Origin: Bacillus cereus ATCC 14579 | GTDB lineage: Bacteria; Bacillota; Bacilli; Bacillales; Bacillaceae_G | NCBI RefSeq assembly: GCF_000007825.1 | Contig: NC_004722.1 | Coordinates: 846,501-910,500, forward strand | Direction of reading: 5' to 3' | Length of the DNA: 64,000 bases | Shown: positions 35,375-43,493 of the stretch, piece after piece | How the letters are laid out: the number at the start of each line of letters is the position of its first letter | Numbering within the stretch: position 1 is the stretch's first letter | Position numbers and translations under genes: made by a program | Notes under the pieces: model-generated | What the model was told of the DNA's origin: nothing | Seen by the model: the letters and a program-made list of their open reading frames with translations, nothing else | Databases searched by the model: none

Positions 35375-36463
35375 GTGCGTTTAGTCTTATCAGGATATTA
35401 TGGTTTTTATAATGTTGGAGACGAGGCGATTCTACAATCAATTATTGAATCGTTAAGTAAAGAGAACCCGGATATAGAACTAGTAGTACTATCAAATGAT
35501 TCTAAATATACAAAGGAAATGTATGGTGTAGAATCGGTAGATCGCTGGGATATAAAAGCTGTTTATCATGCGATAAAAAACAGTGATGGAGTTATTAGCG
35601 GTGGCGGGAGCCTTCTTCAAGATCAGACAAGTACGAAGAGTATTCTATATTATACGGGTATTATGGGACTCGCTCGATTATTAAAAAAGCCGTATTATAT
35701 TTATTCACAAGGAATAGGTCCAATTACAAAAGGATATAATCGTCTATTAGTAAAATGGAACTTGTCAAAAGCTTCCTATGTATCAGTTCGAGATGAGGAT
35801 TCGTTTTTATATTTAAAAGAACTTGGCATAAAAAACGATATTGAAATTGTTCCAGACCCTGTTTTAACATGGAAACGGACAAAACAATCGGATTGGTTGC
35901 AAAAGCATTCGATACATGGAAAAGTAATTGCGGTTAGTGTGCGTTATTGGAATGCAAAAGAAGATTATATAAAAAAATTAGCTGCGGCATTAAAAAAATT
36001 AAAGCAAGAAGGATACCAAATTCTATTTGTTCCAATGCATGAGCCATTTGATCAAAAAGCTTCGCGTGAAGTAGTAGACTTAATGGGAGAAGAGACGTAT
36101 ATGCTTCCATATAAAATGGATATCGACGAGAAAATATTCATTTTATCACAATGTTCATTACTAATTGGTATGCGTCTTCATGCACTAGTTTTTTCTGCTG
36201 TAGCCAAAACTCCAATGGTCGGGATTTCATACGATCCAAAAATTGATTCGTTTTTAAGTCAAGTGAATCAGCCAGTTATAGGAAGTGTGGATGGCGAATG
36301 GAGTGCTGAATATTTATATGAAATTGCGAAAAAGCAATTAATGCAACAAGGAACTGTGCAGCAAGAGTTACAATTGACAATAGATGAGCTTCGGTTGCAA
36401 GGCAAACAGGCAACAAAGAAACTCATTGATCATATGGAAAAAGGCACTTTATTAAAAAAGTAA
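35375..36463 (+). CDS. csaB: CsaB, polysaccharide pyruvyl transferase
   Basis: A 362-residue polysaccharide pyruvyl transferase family enzyme. It starts LSGYYGFYNVGDEAILQSII, has SGGGSLLQD and ends with MRLHALVFSAVAKTPMVGISYDPK, all typical of CsaB. It transfers pyruvate from PEP to the secondary wall polymer, making the ligand for SLH domains. GTG 35375 follows TTGGAGGAG. The following gene and two others in the window encode SLH proteins that would use this ligand. Confidence 0.92.
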   Translation: MRLVLSGYYGFYNVGDEAILQSIIESLSKENPDIELVVLSNDSKYTKEMYGVESVDRWDIKAVYHAIKNSDGVISGGGSLLQDQTSTKSILYYTGIMGLARLLKKPYYIYSQGIGPITKGYNRLLVKWNLSKASYVSVRDEDSFLYLKELGIKNDIEIVPDPVLTWKRTKQSDWLQKHSIHGKVIAVSVRYWNAKEDYIKKLAAALKKLKQEGYQILFVPMHEPFDQKASREVVDLMGEETYMLPYKMDIDEKIFILSQCSLLIGMRLHALVFSAVAKTPMVGISYDPKIDSFLSQVNQPVIGSVDGEWSAEYLYEIAKKQLMQQGTVQQELQLTIDELRLQGKQATKKLIDHMEKGTLLKK

Positions 36464-36475
36464 AGTGTCTTTTAT
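36440..36475 (+). terminator. Terminator at the csaB stop
   Basis: 12-bp stem AAAGGCACTTTA / TAAAGTGTCTTT with one G-T pair, overlapping the end of csaB and running into a T-rich tract. Confidence 0.75.
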
Positions 36476-36609
36476 TTTGTTTTGAATGTAATGAAAATTC
36501 AAATTAAAAAACGTTTTATTTTAATTCCTATTTATTATGCTAAAATGATTGTGATTATTATATAATCAAATTTGTGATAATAAATTCGTAGATTACGAGG
36601 AGGATAACC

Positions 36610-38472
36610 TTGAAGACTTTTTCAAAAGGTATAACAGCAGTGGCATTAACGGGATCATTACTTTTAACTCCTATTTCAAGTTATGCGGCAAATGATGATA
36701 TTACAGGACATATGTTTGAGACGAATATGCGCTCACTTATTACTAAAGGAGTTTTAATGGGGTATGGGGACAATGTATATGCGCCTGATAAATTAGTAAC
36801 AAGAGCAGAGTTTGCTACATTCATAGCAAGGGCTTTAAATTTACCGAAAGCTGATTCGAATTTCGAGGATGTGCCGAAGACTTACGGTTTATATGATGGT
36901 GTAAGTAGAGCATATGGAGCGAAAATTATTAATGGTCGTACGAACGAGACATTCTCACCAAATGATGTGATTACACGTGAAGAAATGTCGATCATGGTAA
37001 AGCGAGCGTTAGACTATAAAAATATTAAAGTAGCTGTAAGTCCGCTTACCTTTACTGACAAAGATAGTATTAACTATAAAGAGCATGTGCAAGTTATGGT
37101 GGCTACTCAAATTATTAAAGGGTATCCAGAAGATAATACATTTAGACCACATTTATCAGCTACAAGAGGGATGGCTTCAGCTATGTTGGATCGCATGCTT
37201 CAGACGATTGAAAAAAACGGAAATACCAATCCTGTAGAAACTAAGAAATATGTTGTGACAAATGTAAGAGAAAACGGAACAGAGCAAGAAGTAGAGCGCT
37301 ATAATACGTATAAAGAAGCGGTTACGGCTGCTCAAAATAAAGGTATGAATGCGGTAAAATATGAGAACGAATTTTTATGGATTAAAGATGGTTTTGCAAG
37401 TGCGAAAAGAATAACTGGGCAAAACATCATTAATATTTATGATGAGAATTTAGCAACAGTATATACGTATATTCAGTATGGAACAGAATTGAAAGTGTTA
37501 GAAGTTGGCGAAGATCGTGTGAAAGTTCAACTTTCTGGTTTGACAGGTTATGTGAAGAAGAATGAAATCACTTTAATTCCTACAAATGAAATGAAACAGT
37601 CGTCTTATTATGTGAAATCAGATGGATATTTATACCATAAATATTATACATATAATACAAGTTCACCTGGATATACAGAATTTAGATATGGTGTGGCACC
37701 TTCTTTCATGAAGCAAGGACAGCAAATGTATAGTGTAGATGGAAAGACATTCGGAGACGAAACTTTCTATCAATATTTCAATTATTTATCATTACGTTCG
37801 AAAACAGATTATACAGCTGAACAACTAGATAGTTATGTGAAATCGATTAAGCCAGACTCTCCATTAATTGGTTTAGGAAAGAAATTTAAAGAAGTAGAAA
37901 GCAAGTATAATGTAAATGCATTATTCTTATATTCATTAGCAATTCATGAAAGTTATTATGGAACAAGCGCTCTTGCAAAAGACAAAAATAATTTATTTGG
38001 TTTAAAAGCAACAGACGATAGCCCATATGGTAACGGGGAAGCATTTAATTCAAAAGAAGATTGTATTGAACATGCAGCAAAATTATACATGAATGAAGGA
38101 TATTTAAATCCAGGACATTGGCGTTATACAGCAACATATACAGGTGATAAAGCTGCTGGTTTAAATGCGAAATATGCATCTGATGCGAACTGGGGTAAAA
38201 AAGTAGCGGGGCATATGAACCGTTTTGATTCTTATTTAGGTAAAAAAGAATACAACAAGTACAAACTTGCACGTGTGATGAATAACGTGGAAGTGAAAAA
38301 GAATCCTAGTATATCAAATGAGCGACTGTATCGTTTAAATACAAATGTAGTTGTCACAGTTACTGGTGAAGAAATAATAAATGGAAAAGCGTGGGTTAAA
38401 GTTATTTCAGATAATCCTACTGTAACAGAAGCGTATATTGCAAAAGAAAGCTTAGAATACGTAAAACATTAA
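36610..38472 (+). CDS. SLH-domain N-acetylglucosaminidase (BslO-like)
   Basis: A 620-residue exported protein: signal peptide ending near SSYAA, three SLH repeats (residues about 27-200), a middle part with SH3-like segments, and a glucosaminidase domain (LFLYSLAIHESYYGTSALAKDKNNLFGL, then GHWRYTATYTGDKAAGLN) at about 430-545, with a final SH3-like tail. The catalytic Glu is expected in AIHESYYG. The layout resembles BslO of B. anthracis, which cuts glycan strands at the septum during chain separation. In B. anthracis the S-layer gene sap lies after csaB; here this hydrolase takes that place. It starts at TTG 36610 after GAGGAGG. Confidence 0.88.
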   Translation: MKTFSKGITAVALTGSLLLTPISSYAANDDITGHMFETNMRSLITKGVLMGYGDNVYAPDKLVTRAEFATFIARALNLPKADSNFEDVPKTYGLYDGVSRAYGAKIINGRTNETFSPNDVITREEMSIMVKRALDYKNIKVAVSPLTFTDKDSINYKEHVQVMVATQIIKGYPEDNTFRPHLSATRGMASAMLDRMLQTIEKNGNTNPVETKKYVVTNVRENGTEQEVERYNTYKEAVTAAQNKGMNAVKYENEFLWIKDGFASAKRITGQNIINIYDENLATVYTYIQYGTELKVLEVGEDRVKVQLSGLTGYVKKNEITLIPTNEMKQSSYYVKSDGYLYHKYYTYNTSSPGYTEFRYGVAPSFMKQGQQMYSVDGKTFGDETFYQYFNYLSLRSKTDYTAEQLDSYVKSIKPDSPLIGLGKKFKEVESKYNVNALFLYSLAIHESYYGTSALAKDKNNLFGLKATDDSPYGNGEAFNSKEDCIEHAAKLYMNEGYLNPGHWRYTATYTGDKAAGLNAKYASDANWGKKVAGHMNRFDSYLGKKEYNKYKLARVMNNVEVKKNPSISNERLYRLNTNVVVTVTGEEIINGKAWVKVISDNPTVTEAYIAKESLEYVKH

Positions 38473-38481
38473 TTAAATAAA

Positions 38482-38519
38482 AAAGAAGGTGCTACTAATA
38501 TTTCGTAGCACCTTCTTTC
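38482..38519. terminator. Bidirectional terminator
   Basis: 14-bp perfect stem (38482-38495 with 38505-38518) between convergent genes, T-rich on both strands. Confidence 0.88.
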
Positions 38520-39913
38520 TATTCAATTTTAAAATCAACAATGATATAAGCGAGAATAACAACGAAGAAAATACTAACGGCTGGCGCTGTTAATACGTGG
38601 CCAGACATAAAGCCAATGCCAAGTGATAGAATGAGTGTGCTCGCTAATAGCATATACTTTACGGTCATGATTTTCTTAAAGTTTGTGATCATGCGGATGA
38701 ATAATTTAATACCAAAGTATAGAAGTGGTATTAAGTAAATAAGGAAACCGACAATGCCAAATGCGAAAAATAGGTCATGGAAGTCCATTTCAATTAATTT
38801 AATTTTATCTGTGTAGTTACCAGCGTAACCCATTCCGAATAGTTTTTGTGAAAGCGGTGCGTCTTTATAGTACTGTTTGTATGTTTTTAAGAATTTGTCG
38901 CGATCGCTGTAAATTAAACTTTTTACTTCAGAATCTGTAAGTTCACCTTTTGCATGTTTTTTTGCATCTTCTGGATCTTCTTTAATTACTTTTCCTTCTT
39001 TTCGATCTTTTTCTTCTTGTACTGATTTTTTGTATTCGTATATTTGCATGTGAATGCCCATATTTTTTGCGATAGGAGTATGCGGTGTAAGAACAATTAA
39101 ACCTCCTAGTATAACAGCGGCAACAACGGTATTTACAATATGTGTGAATCCTTTTCCTTCTTTTTTACGATTTATCATGTACTCAATGAATGAGAAGAAA
39201 AGTGCTACGCCTAATGTAATAACAATTGCGCCATATCCGACTTTCGTTCCGACCATAATACTTGCATACATCGCAAGTATTGTTGGAATCCAGTAATATA
39301 TTTTCGAGAAAGAAGTTGTTTTATGAATCGAATATAAGACAATGATTGGGAACATAATGGCGAAAAGAGAACTTAAATCATTTCCAGCGAAGAACCAACC
39401 TCTTGAACCGATTTTTGAGTGCGGATAGCTTGGGAAATCCGTTCCAGTTTGCATTGCGACAATCATTGTGATGCTTAAAATTAAAGTTGCATATAAGAAA
39501 TATGTAATGATTTTATGAAATACATACTCTTTATTTTTTAGCTCTTTAAAGGCGATAATATATCCAAACAGTAGCACAATTGGATATACGCTCTTTAAGA
39601 TAAATTTAACTTCTTCTCCAAATGAAACTGGAGATTTAACCATCATATTATTTACAAGACCGATTGCGAGTGCGATTCCAAGTAAACATAAATAGAGGAT
39701 GTACTTTTTCGCATCTTGTTGTTTGTGATGAAGAAGTAGGTATCCTAATGCAAGAAGCATAAAGGCGAAACGGACTACAACTCCAACTGTTGCGCTCATG
39801 TGTAGTATATAGATTGAAAAAGATGTTAATAAATCTAAAATTGGTTGAAACACAATGAATAGCAATAGGAAATGTGGGAAGTAGTTATCCGTTTGTTTCA
39901 ACTTATTAACCAT
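38519..39913 (-). CDS. O-antigen-ligase-like polysaccharide polymerase/ligase
   Basis: A 464-residue membrane protein with about 10-12 helices and one large hydrophilic loop (residues about 290-370, very rich in Lys, Glu and Asp: EEKDRKEGKVIKEDPEDAKKHAKGE) typical of the Wzy/WaaL O-antigen ligase family. GSRGWFFAGNDLSSLFAIMFPII is a recognisable segment. It may polymerise or attach a surface polysaccharide, which suits its place beside csaAB. ATG 39913 follows TGGAGGAAC. It converges with the SLH glucosaminidase. Confidence 0.8.
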   Translation of the reverse strand: MVNKLKQTDNYFPHFLLLFIVFQPILDLLTSFSIYILHMSATVGVVVRFAFMLLALGYLLLHHKQQDAKKYILYLCLLGIALAIGLVNNMMVKSPVSFGEEVKFILKSVYPIVLLFGYIIAFKELKNKEYVFHKIITYFLYATLILSITMIVAMQTGTDFPSYPHSKIGSRGWFFAGNDLSSLFAIMFPIIVLYSIHKTTSFSKIYYWIPTILAMYASIMVGTKVGYGAIVITLGVALFFSFIEYMINRKKEGKGFTHIVNTVVAAVILGGLIVLTPHTPIAKNMGIHMQIYEYKKSVQEEKDRKEGKVIKEDPEDAKKHAKGELTDSEVKSLIYSDRDKFLKTYKQYYKDAPLSQKLFGMGYAGNYTDKIKLIEMDFHDLFFAFGIVGFLIYLIPLLYFGIKLFIRMITNFKKIMTVKYMLLASTLILSLGIGFMSGHVLTAPAVSIFFVVILAYIIVDFKIE

Positions 39914-40238
39914 ATGTTCCTCCAGTTCTTCATTCCTTTATTACAACACCCAAAATATGGGTATAAAGCCTTTTTTACATAGTAAGGCGAATGAATTTCA
40001 ATATTTGTTTTTTTATCAAACTTAAGAATACACCATTTCATTGTAATGGTAAATAGATGAAAAGCATGGATAAACCGACTTTAATTTCTATATTTTTCAA
40101 CGGAATTGTATGTTTTATACGGTATATGTACAAATTGCGAGATTATTAGACAGAAAATTGAGAAAAAAGAAGGATTTTTCAATGGTTTTCTATAATTATA
40201 TAAGTATAATCTTTATGGAGAAAAGAGGGGTATATATA
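39914..40238. other. Divergent upstream region
   Basis: About 325 bp between the polymerase gene (-) and the crotonase gene (+). AT-rich, no ORF with a ribosome site; it must hold both promoters, but I cannot assign them confidently. Confidence 0.4.
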
Positions 40239-41027
40239 ATGGAAATAACACGTAAAACAGAATCTGTCGTTGTGAAATATGAAGGCCACGTTGCAACGGT
40301 TATGGTCAATCGCCCAGAGGTGTTAAATGCGTTAGATGAGCCGACCTTAAAAGAGTTATTACAAAAGTTGAAAGAAGTAGCGGAAAGTTCTGCGCATATC
40401 GTTGTGTTATGCGGGAACGGCCGTGGTTTTTCTGCGGGTGGGGATATTAAATCGATGCTTTCAAGTAATGATGAAAGTAAGTTTGATGGTATTATGAATA
40501 CTATTTCTGAAGTTGTCGTGACGTTATATACGATGCCAAAGCTTGTTATTAGTGCAATTCATGGACCGACTGCAGGTCTTGGGTTAAGTATTGCGTTAAC
40601 AGCTGATTATGTAATGGCGGATATATCATCTGTTATTGCGATGAACTTTATTGGAATCGCTTTAATTCCAGATGGAGGCGGTCATTTCTTCCTTCAAAAG
40701 CGCGTCGGTGAAAATATGACGAAGCAAATTATTTGGGAAGGTAAGAAATTATCAGCGACAGAAGCGCTTGATATCGGCTTAATTGATGAAGTAATCGGCG
40801 AAGATTTCCAAACGGCTGTGAAGCAAAAAATTAATGAATGGTCACAAAAACCGATTAAAGCAATGATTCAAACGAAGCAAATTTTATGTGAAGTAAATCG
40901 CTCTAATTTAGAGCAAACATTGCAATTAGAAAAGCGTGGTCAATATGCAATGAGACAAACAGCGGATCATAAAGAAGGTATTGCTGCGTTTTTAGAGAAA
41001 CGTTTACCAGCATTTAAAGGGGAATAA
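40239..41027 (+). CDS. Enoyl-CoA hydratase/isomerase family protein
   Basis: A 262-residue crotonase-fold enzyme. The oxyanion-hole segments GRGFSAGGDIKSM and IHGPTAGLGLSIALTADYVMA are present, and the active-site region reads GIALIPDGGGHFFLQKRVG, where Asp and Gly take places often held by Glu, so hydratase, isomerase or hydrolase activity cannot be chosen. The frame extends upstream, but ATG 40239 follows AGAGGGG at 8 bp and gives normal length. The TAA stop lies at the edge of a short bcr1 copy. Confidence 0.85.
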   Translation: MEITRKTESVVVKYEGHVATVMVNRPEVLNALDEPTLKELLQKLKEVAESSAHIVVLCGNGRGFSAGGDIKSMLSSNDESKFDGIMNTISEVVVTLYTMPKLVISAIHGPTAGLGLSIALTADYVMADISSVIAMNFIGIALIPDGGGHFFLQKRVGENMTKQIIWEGKKLSATEALDIGLIDEVIGEDFQTAVKQKINEWSQKPIKAMIQTKQILCEVNRSNLEQTLQLEKRGQYAMRQTADHKEGIAAFLEKRLPAFKGE

Positions 41028-41086
41028 AGTGAAGTGAGGATTTTGTCCATTCCTCACTGATTATTAGCTCGTTAATTCGGGATAAA
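41024..41086 (+). repeat. Internally deleted bcr1-type repeat
   Basis: Begins ATAAAGTGAAG, contains CACTGATTATTAGCTCG and ends TTCGGGATAAAG, matching the ends and one internal block of the full copies at 47675 and 55965 but with most of the middle missing. Its left end supplies the crotonase stop codon. Confidence 0.7.
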
Positions 41087-41092
41087 GGGGAG

Positions 41093-41137
41093 AAAGTGCT
41101 AACACATTTTAGTATAATTGTGTTAGCACTTTTTTTA
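41093..41137 (+). terminator. Terminator after the crotonase gene
   Basis: 14-bp perfect stem AAAGTGCTAACACA / TGTGTTAGCACTTT followed by T-rich sequence. Confidence 0.85.
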
Positions 41138-41148
41138 AGGAGTAATAC

Positions 41149-41466
41149 ATGAAGAAAATGATCGGTGTTATCACTATTATTTTGCTTACATATTCTGCTT
41201 TGCATAGTACACCATCTTTGGCAGTTCGGACTGCGTTGTTTTTTGAGGGACATCCAAGTGTTGCATTTTCTGACGGGGTGACGAAAGAAAAAGATGTGAA
41301 AAAAGAAGCGATTCCAGATGAGTATCAAACTCTATATGGTAAGGACGAAGACTTAGAGCACTATTTCTTTCCACATGTAAGAGCACATGGATCAGGAATT
41401 GATATGTTAAGTGCGTGCGTGAAGAAAAAATGGTTTTTCTATAAAGCAGAGCTCGGATGTTATTAA
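41149..41466 (+). CDS. Small secreted protein, unknown
   Basis: A 105-residue protein with an N-terminal signal-like helix (KKMIGVITIILLTYSALHS) and a mature part with two Cys (residues near 90 and 104), so possibly secreted. ATG 41149 follows AAGGAG. The next gene begins 14 bp after its stop, suggesting cotranscription. Family not recognised. Confidence 0.65.
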   Translation: MKKMIGVITIILLTYSALHSTPSLAVRTALFFEGHPSVAFSDGVTKEKDVKKEAIPDEYQTLYGKDEDLEHYFFPHVRAHGSGIDMLSACVKKKWFFYKAELGCY

Positions 41467-41480
41467 ATATAGGAGGATGA

Positions 41481-41810
41481 ATGATGTCAGCATATAACAA
41501 GTTAGTAAGAGATCGTGTTCCAGAGAAGATTTTAATGTCTGGAAAAACGTATACAGCACAAAAATTAACAGGTCAAGCATACATACAAGCTTTAGCGAAA
41601 ATTGGAACGGAAGAAATTCGTGAATTTGCTTCTATGAAAGAACGCGAACATGCACTAGATTCTCTTGCAGATGCGCTAGAGGTTATCATTTCATTAGCGC
41701 GTGCAGAAGGTGCATCGATTGAAGATGTGGAACGCCTTCGTAAGCAAAAAGAGATAGAACGCGGTGGATTTGAAAGAGGGATTTATTTATTAGATGTTTC
41801 AGAAGAATAG
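41481..41810 (+). CDS. MazG-like NTP pyrophosphohydrolase family protein
   Basis: A 109-residue all-alpha protein beginning YNKLVRDRVPEKI and containing EEIREFAS and DSLADALEVIISLA, the acidic helices of MazG/phosphoribosyl-ATP pyrophosphohydrolase-like enzymes that hydrolyse NTPs to NMP and PPi. Probably a house-cleaning nucleotide hydrolase. Tandem ATG codons (41481, 41484) follow AGGAGG; either start is possible. Confidence 0.8.
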   Translation: MMSAYNKLVRDRVPEKILMSGKTYTAQKLTGQAYIQALAKIGTEEIREFASMKEREHALDSLADALEVIISLARAEGASIEDVERLRKQKEIERGGFERGIYLLDVSEE

Positions 41811-41820
41811 TTTTATAGGA

Positions 41821-41853
41821 AAAGCATAGCGTTACTGAGTAACGCTATGCTTT
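41821..41853. terminator. Bidirectional terminator
   Basis: 15-bp perfect stem (41821-41835 with 41839-41853) between the MazG-like gene and a small minus-strand gene, whose stop codon lies within it. Confidence 0.85.
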
Positions 41854-42011
41854 CTTGTTGCAATGAAGCTAATAATGAAGAAGATAGCTGTTAATATCCA
41901 GCCGATTGTAATAGAAGTAGTAGTATGAATGGCATAAGAGATTTGTAAACAAAATAATGATGCTAAAAACCAAATGAGTGCAATGTGTATATATTTTTTT
42001 GATATATTCAT
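41832..42011 (-). CDS. 59-residue two-helix membrane protein
   Basis: A short ORF with two hydrophobic helices: YIHIALIWFLASLFCLQISY, and a second helix over residues about 33-50. AAGGAG lies 10 bp before ATG 42011 and the gene ends inside the terminator, which supports expression. Likely a small integral membrane protein; function and family unknown to me. Confidence 0.65.
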   Translation of the reverse strand: MNISKKYIHIALIWFLASLFCLQISYAIHTTTSITIGWILTAIFFIISFIATRKHSVTQ

Positions 42012-42137
42012 ATTTCAGGGCTCCTTTTGTATACTAAAAAGAATTTTACTACAATTTAGAAAATTAGGCCATATAAGTAGAGGTTTTCTGGCGAATTTTG
42101 TATACTGAATAGTAGAGAAAATGAGGAGGAAACGACA

Positions 42138-43187
42138 ATGGCACACCATACGAAAGAAACGATGGAACTGATTAAGGAGCTTGTCTCTATTCCGAGTCCG
42201 TCTGGAAATACAGCAAAAATTATTAATTTCATTGAAAACTATGTCAGTGAGTGGAACGTAGAAACGAAACGTAATAATAAGGGAGCTCTTATTTTAACGG
42301 TAAAAGGGAAGAATGATGCGCAGCACCGCTTATTAACGGCACACGTTGATACGTTAGGTGCGATGGTGAAAGAAATTAAGCCTGATGGTCGCCTGAGTCT
42401 TTCTATGATTGGTGGATTTCGCTGGAACTCTGTAGAAGGGGAATATTGCGAAATTGAAACATCAAGTGGCAAGACATATACAGGAACGATTTTAATGCAT
42501 CAAACATCTGTACATGTATATAAAGATGCAGGTGAAGCAAAACGCGATGAGAAAAATATTGAAGTTCGTATTGATGAGCGCGTATTTTCAGCTGATGAAG
42601 TACGCGAATTAGGAATTGAAGTAGGAGACTTCGTTTCATTTGATCCGCGTGTTCAAATTACAGAGAGTGGATACATAAAATCCCGTCATTTAGATGACAA
42701 AGTAAGTGTTGCGATTTTATTAAAATTAATTAAAAGATTACAAGATGAAAACGTAACATTACCATATACGACGCATTTCTTAATTTCTAATAATGAAGAG
42801 ATTGGATACGGTGGTAATTCTAACATTCCTGAAGAAACTGTTGAATACTTAGCAGTTGATATGGGAGCGTTAGGTGATGGACAAGCATCTGATGAATATA
42901 CAGTATCTATTTGTGCAAAAGACTCTAGCGGCCCGTATCATTACGCACTGCGTAAACATTTAGTAGAGCTTGCGAAAACGAATCATATTGAATATAAAGT
43001 AGATATTTATCCATACTACGGATCTGATGCATCAGCTGCGATTCGCGCGGGATTTGATGTGAAACATGCTTTAATTGGAGCGGGTATTGATTCTTCTCAC
43101 GCATTTGAACGTACACATGAAAGTTCTATTGCGCATACAGAAGCATTAGTGTATGCATATGTAATGTCTAATTTAATTGAAGAATAA
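42138..43187 (+). CDS. M42 family metallo-aminopeptidase
   Basis: A 349-residue M42/glutamyl-aminopeptidase family enzyme. The dinuclear metal site is complete: TAHVDTLG (His, Asp), HLDDKVS (Asp), SNNEEIGYGG (Glu pair), AVDMGALGDG (Asp) and GAGIDSSHAFERTH (His). These enzymes trim peptides in the cytosol as large oligomers. It resembles B. subtilis YhfE. ATG 42138 follows GAGGAGG. It is monocistronic. Confidence 0.9.
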   Translation: MAHHTKETMELIKELVSIPSPSGNTAKIINFIENYVSEWNVETKRNNKGALILTVKGKNDAQHRLLTAHVDTLGAMVKEIKPDGRLSLSMIGGFRWNSVEGEYCEIETSSGKTYTGTILMHQTSVHVYKDAGEAKRDEKNIEVRIDERVFSADEVRELGIEVGDFVSFDPRVQITESGYIKSRHLDDKVSVAILLKLIKRLQDENVTLPYTTHFLISNNEEIGYGGNSNIPEETVEYLAVDMGALGDGQASDEYTVSICAKDSSGPYHYALRKHLVELAKTNHIEYKVDIYPYYGSDASAAIRAGFDVKHALIGAGIDSSHAFERTHESSIAHTEALVYAYVMSNLIEE

Positions 43188-43202
43188 TTTCATAGATAAT
43201 AG

Positions 43203-43236
43203 AGAGCTGATTAAAGATATTATTTTTAATCAGCTT
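43203..43236 (+). terminator. Terminator after the M42 peptidase
   Basis: Stem AGCTGATTAAA / TTTAATCAGCT then a T-rich tail. Confidence 0.85.
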
Positions 43237-43243
43237 TTTATTT

Positions 43244-43275
43244 GGCAAAGCGATTAGGAGACATGTTCTAATCGC
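43244..43275 (+). terminator. Second terminator
   Basis: Stem AAGCGATTAG / CTAATCGCTT with T5 just downstream of the first. Confidence 0.75.
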
Positions 43276-43317
43276 TTTTTAATCCCGCTATTTGTGGGCT
43301 GATTAAAGTTTTTTTAT
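43276..43317 (-). repeat. Minimal bcr1 remnant
   Basis: Holds only the two ends of the repeat (AATCCCGCTATTT and GCTGATTAAAGTTT), in the same orientation as the copy at 55965. The middle is deleted. Confidence 0.55.
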
Positions 43318-43493
43318 ATACATTCATTATAAGTTATATATATGCGATTTTTGTTATACGGCCGGAAACGTATTTACTATAGATATATAATGTTATACAC
43401 TATTGAAAGGAATTAATTAATAGTTAATATTTTTAGTTAGCTTTATTAACAAAATTGTATGAATATGAAGTTTTGAGAGGAGATTTATTTTTC

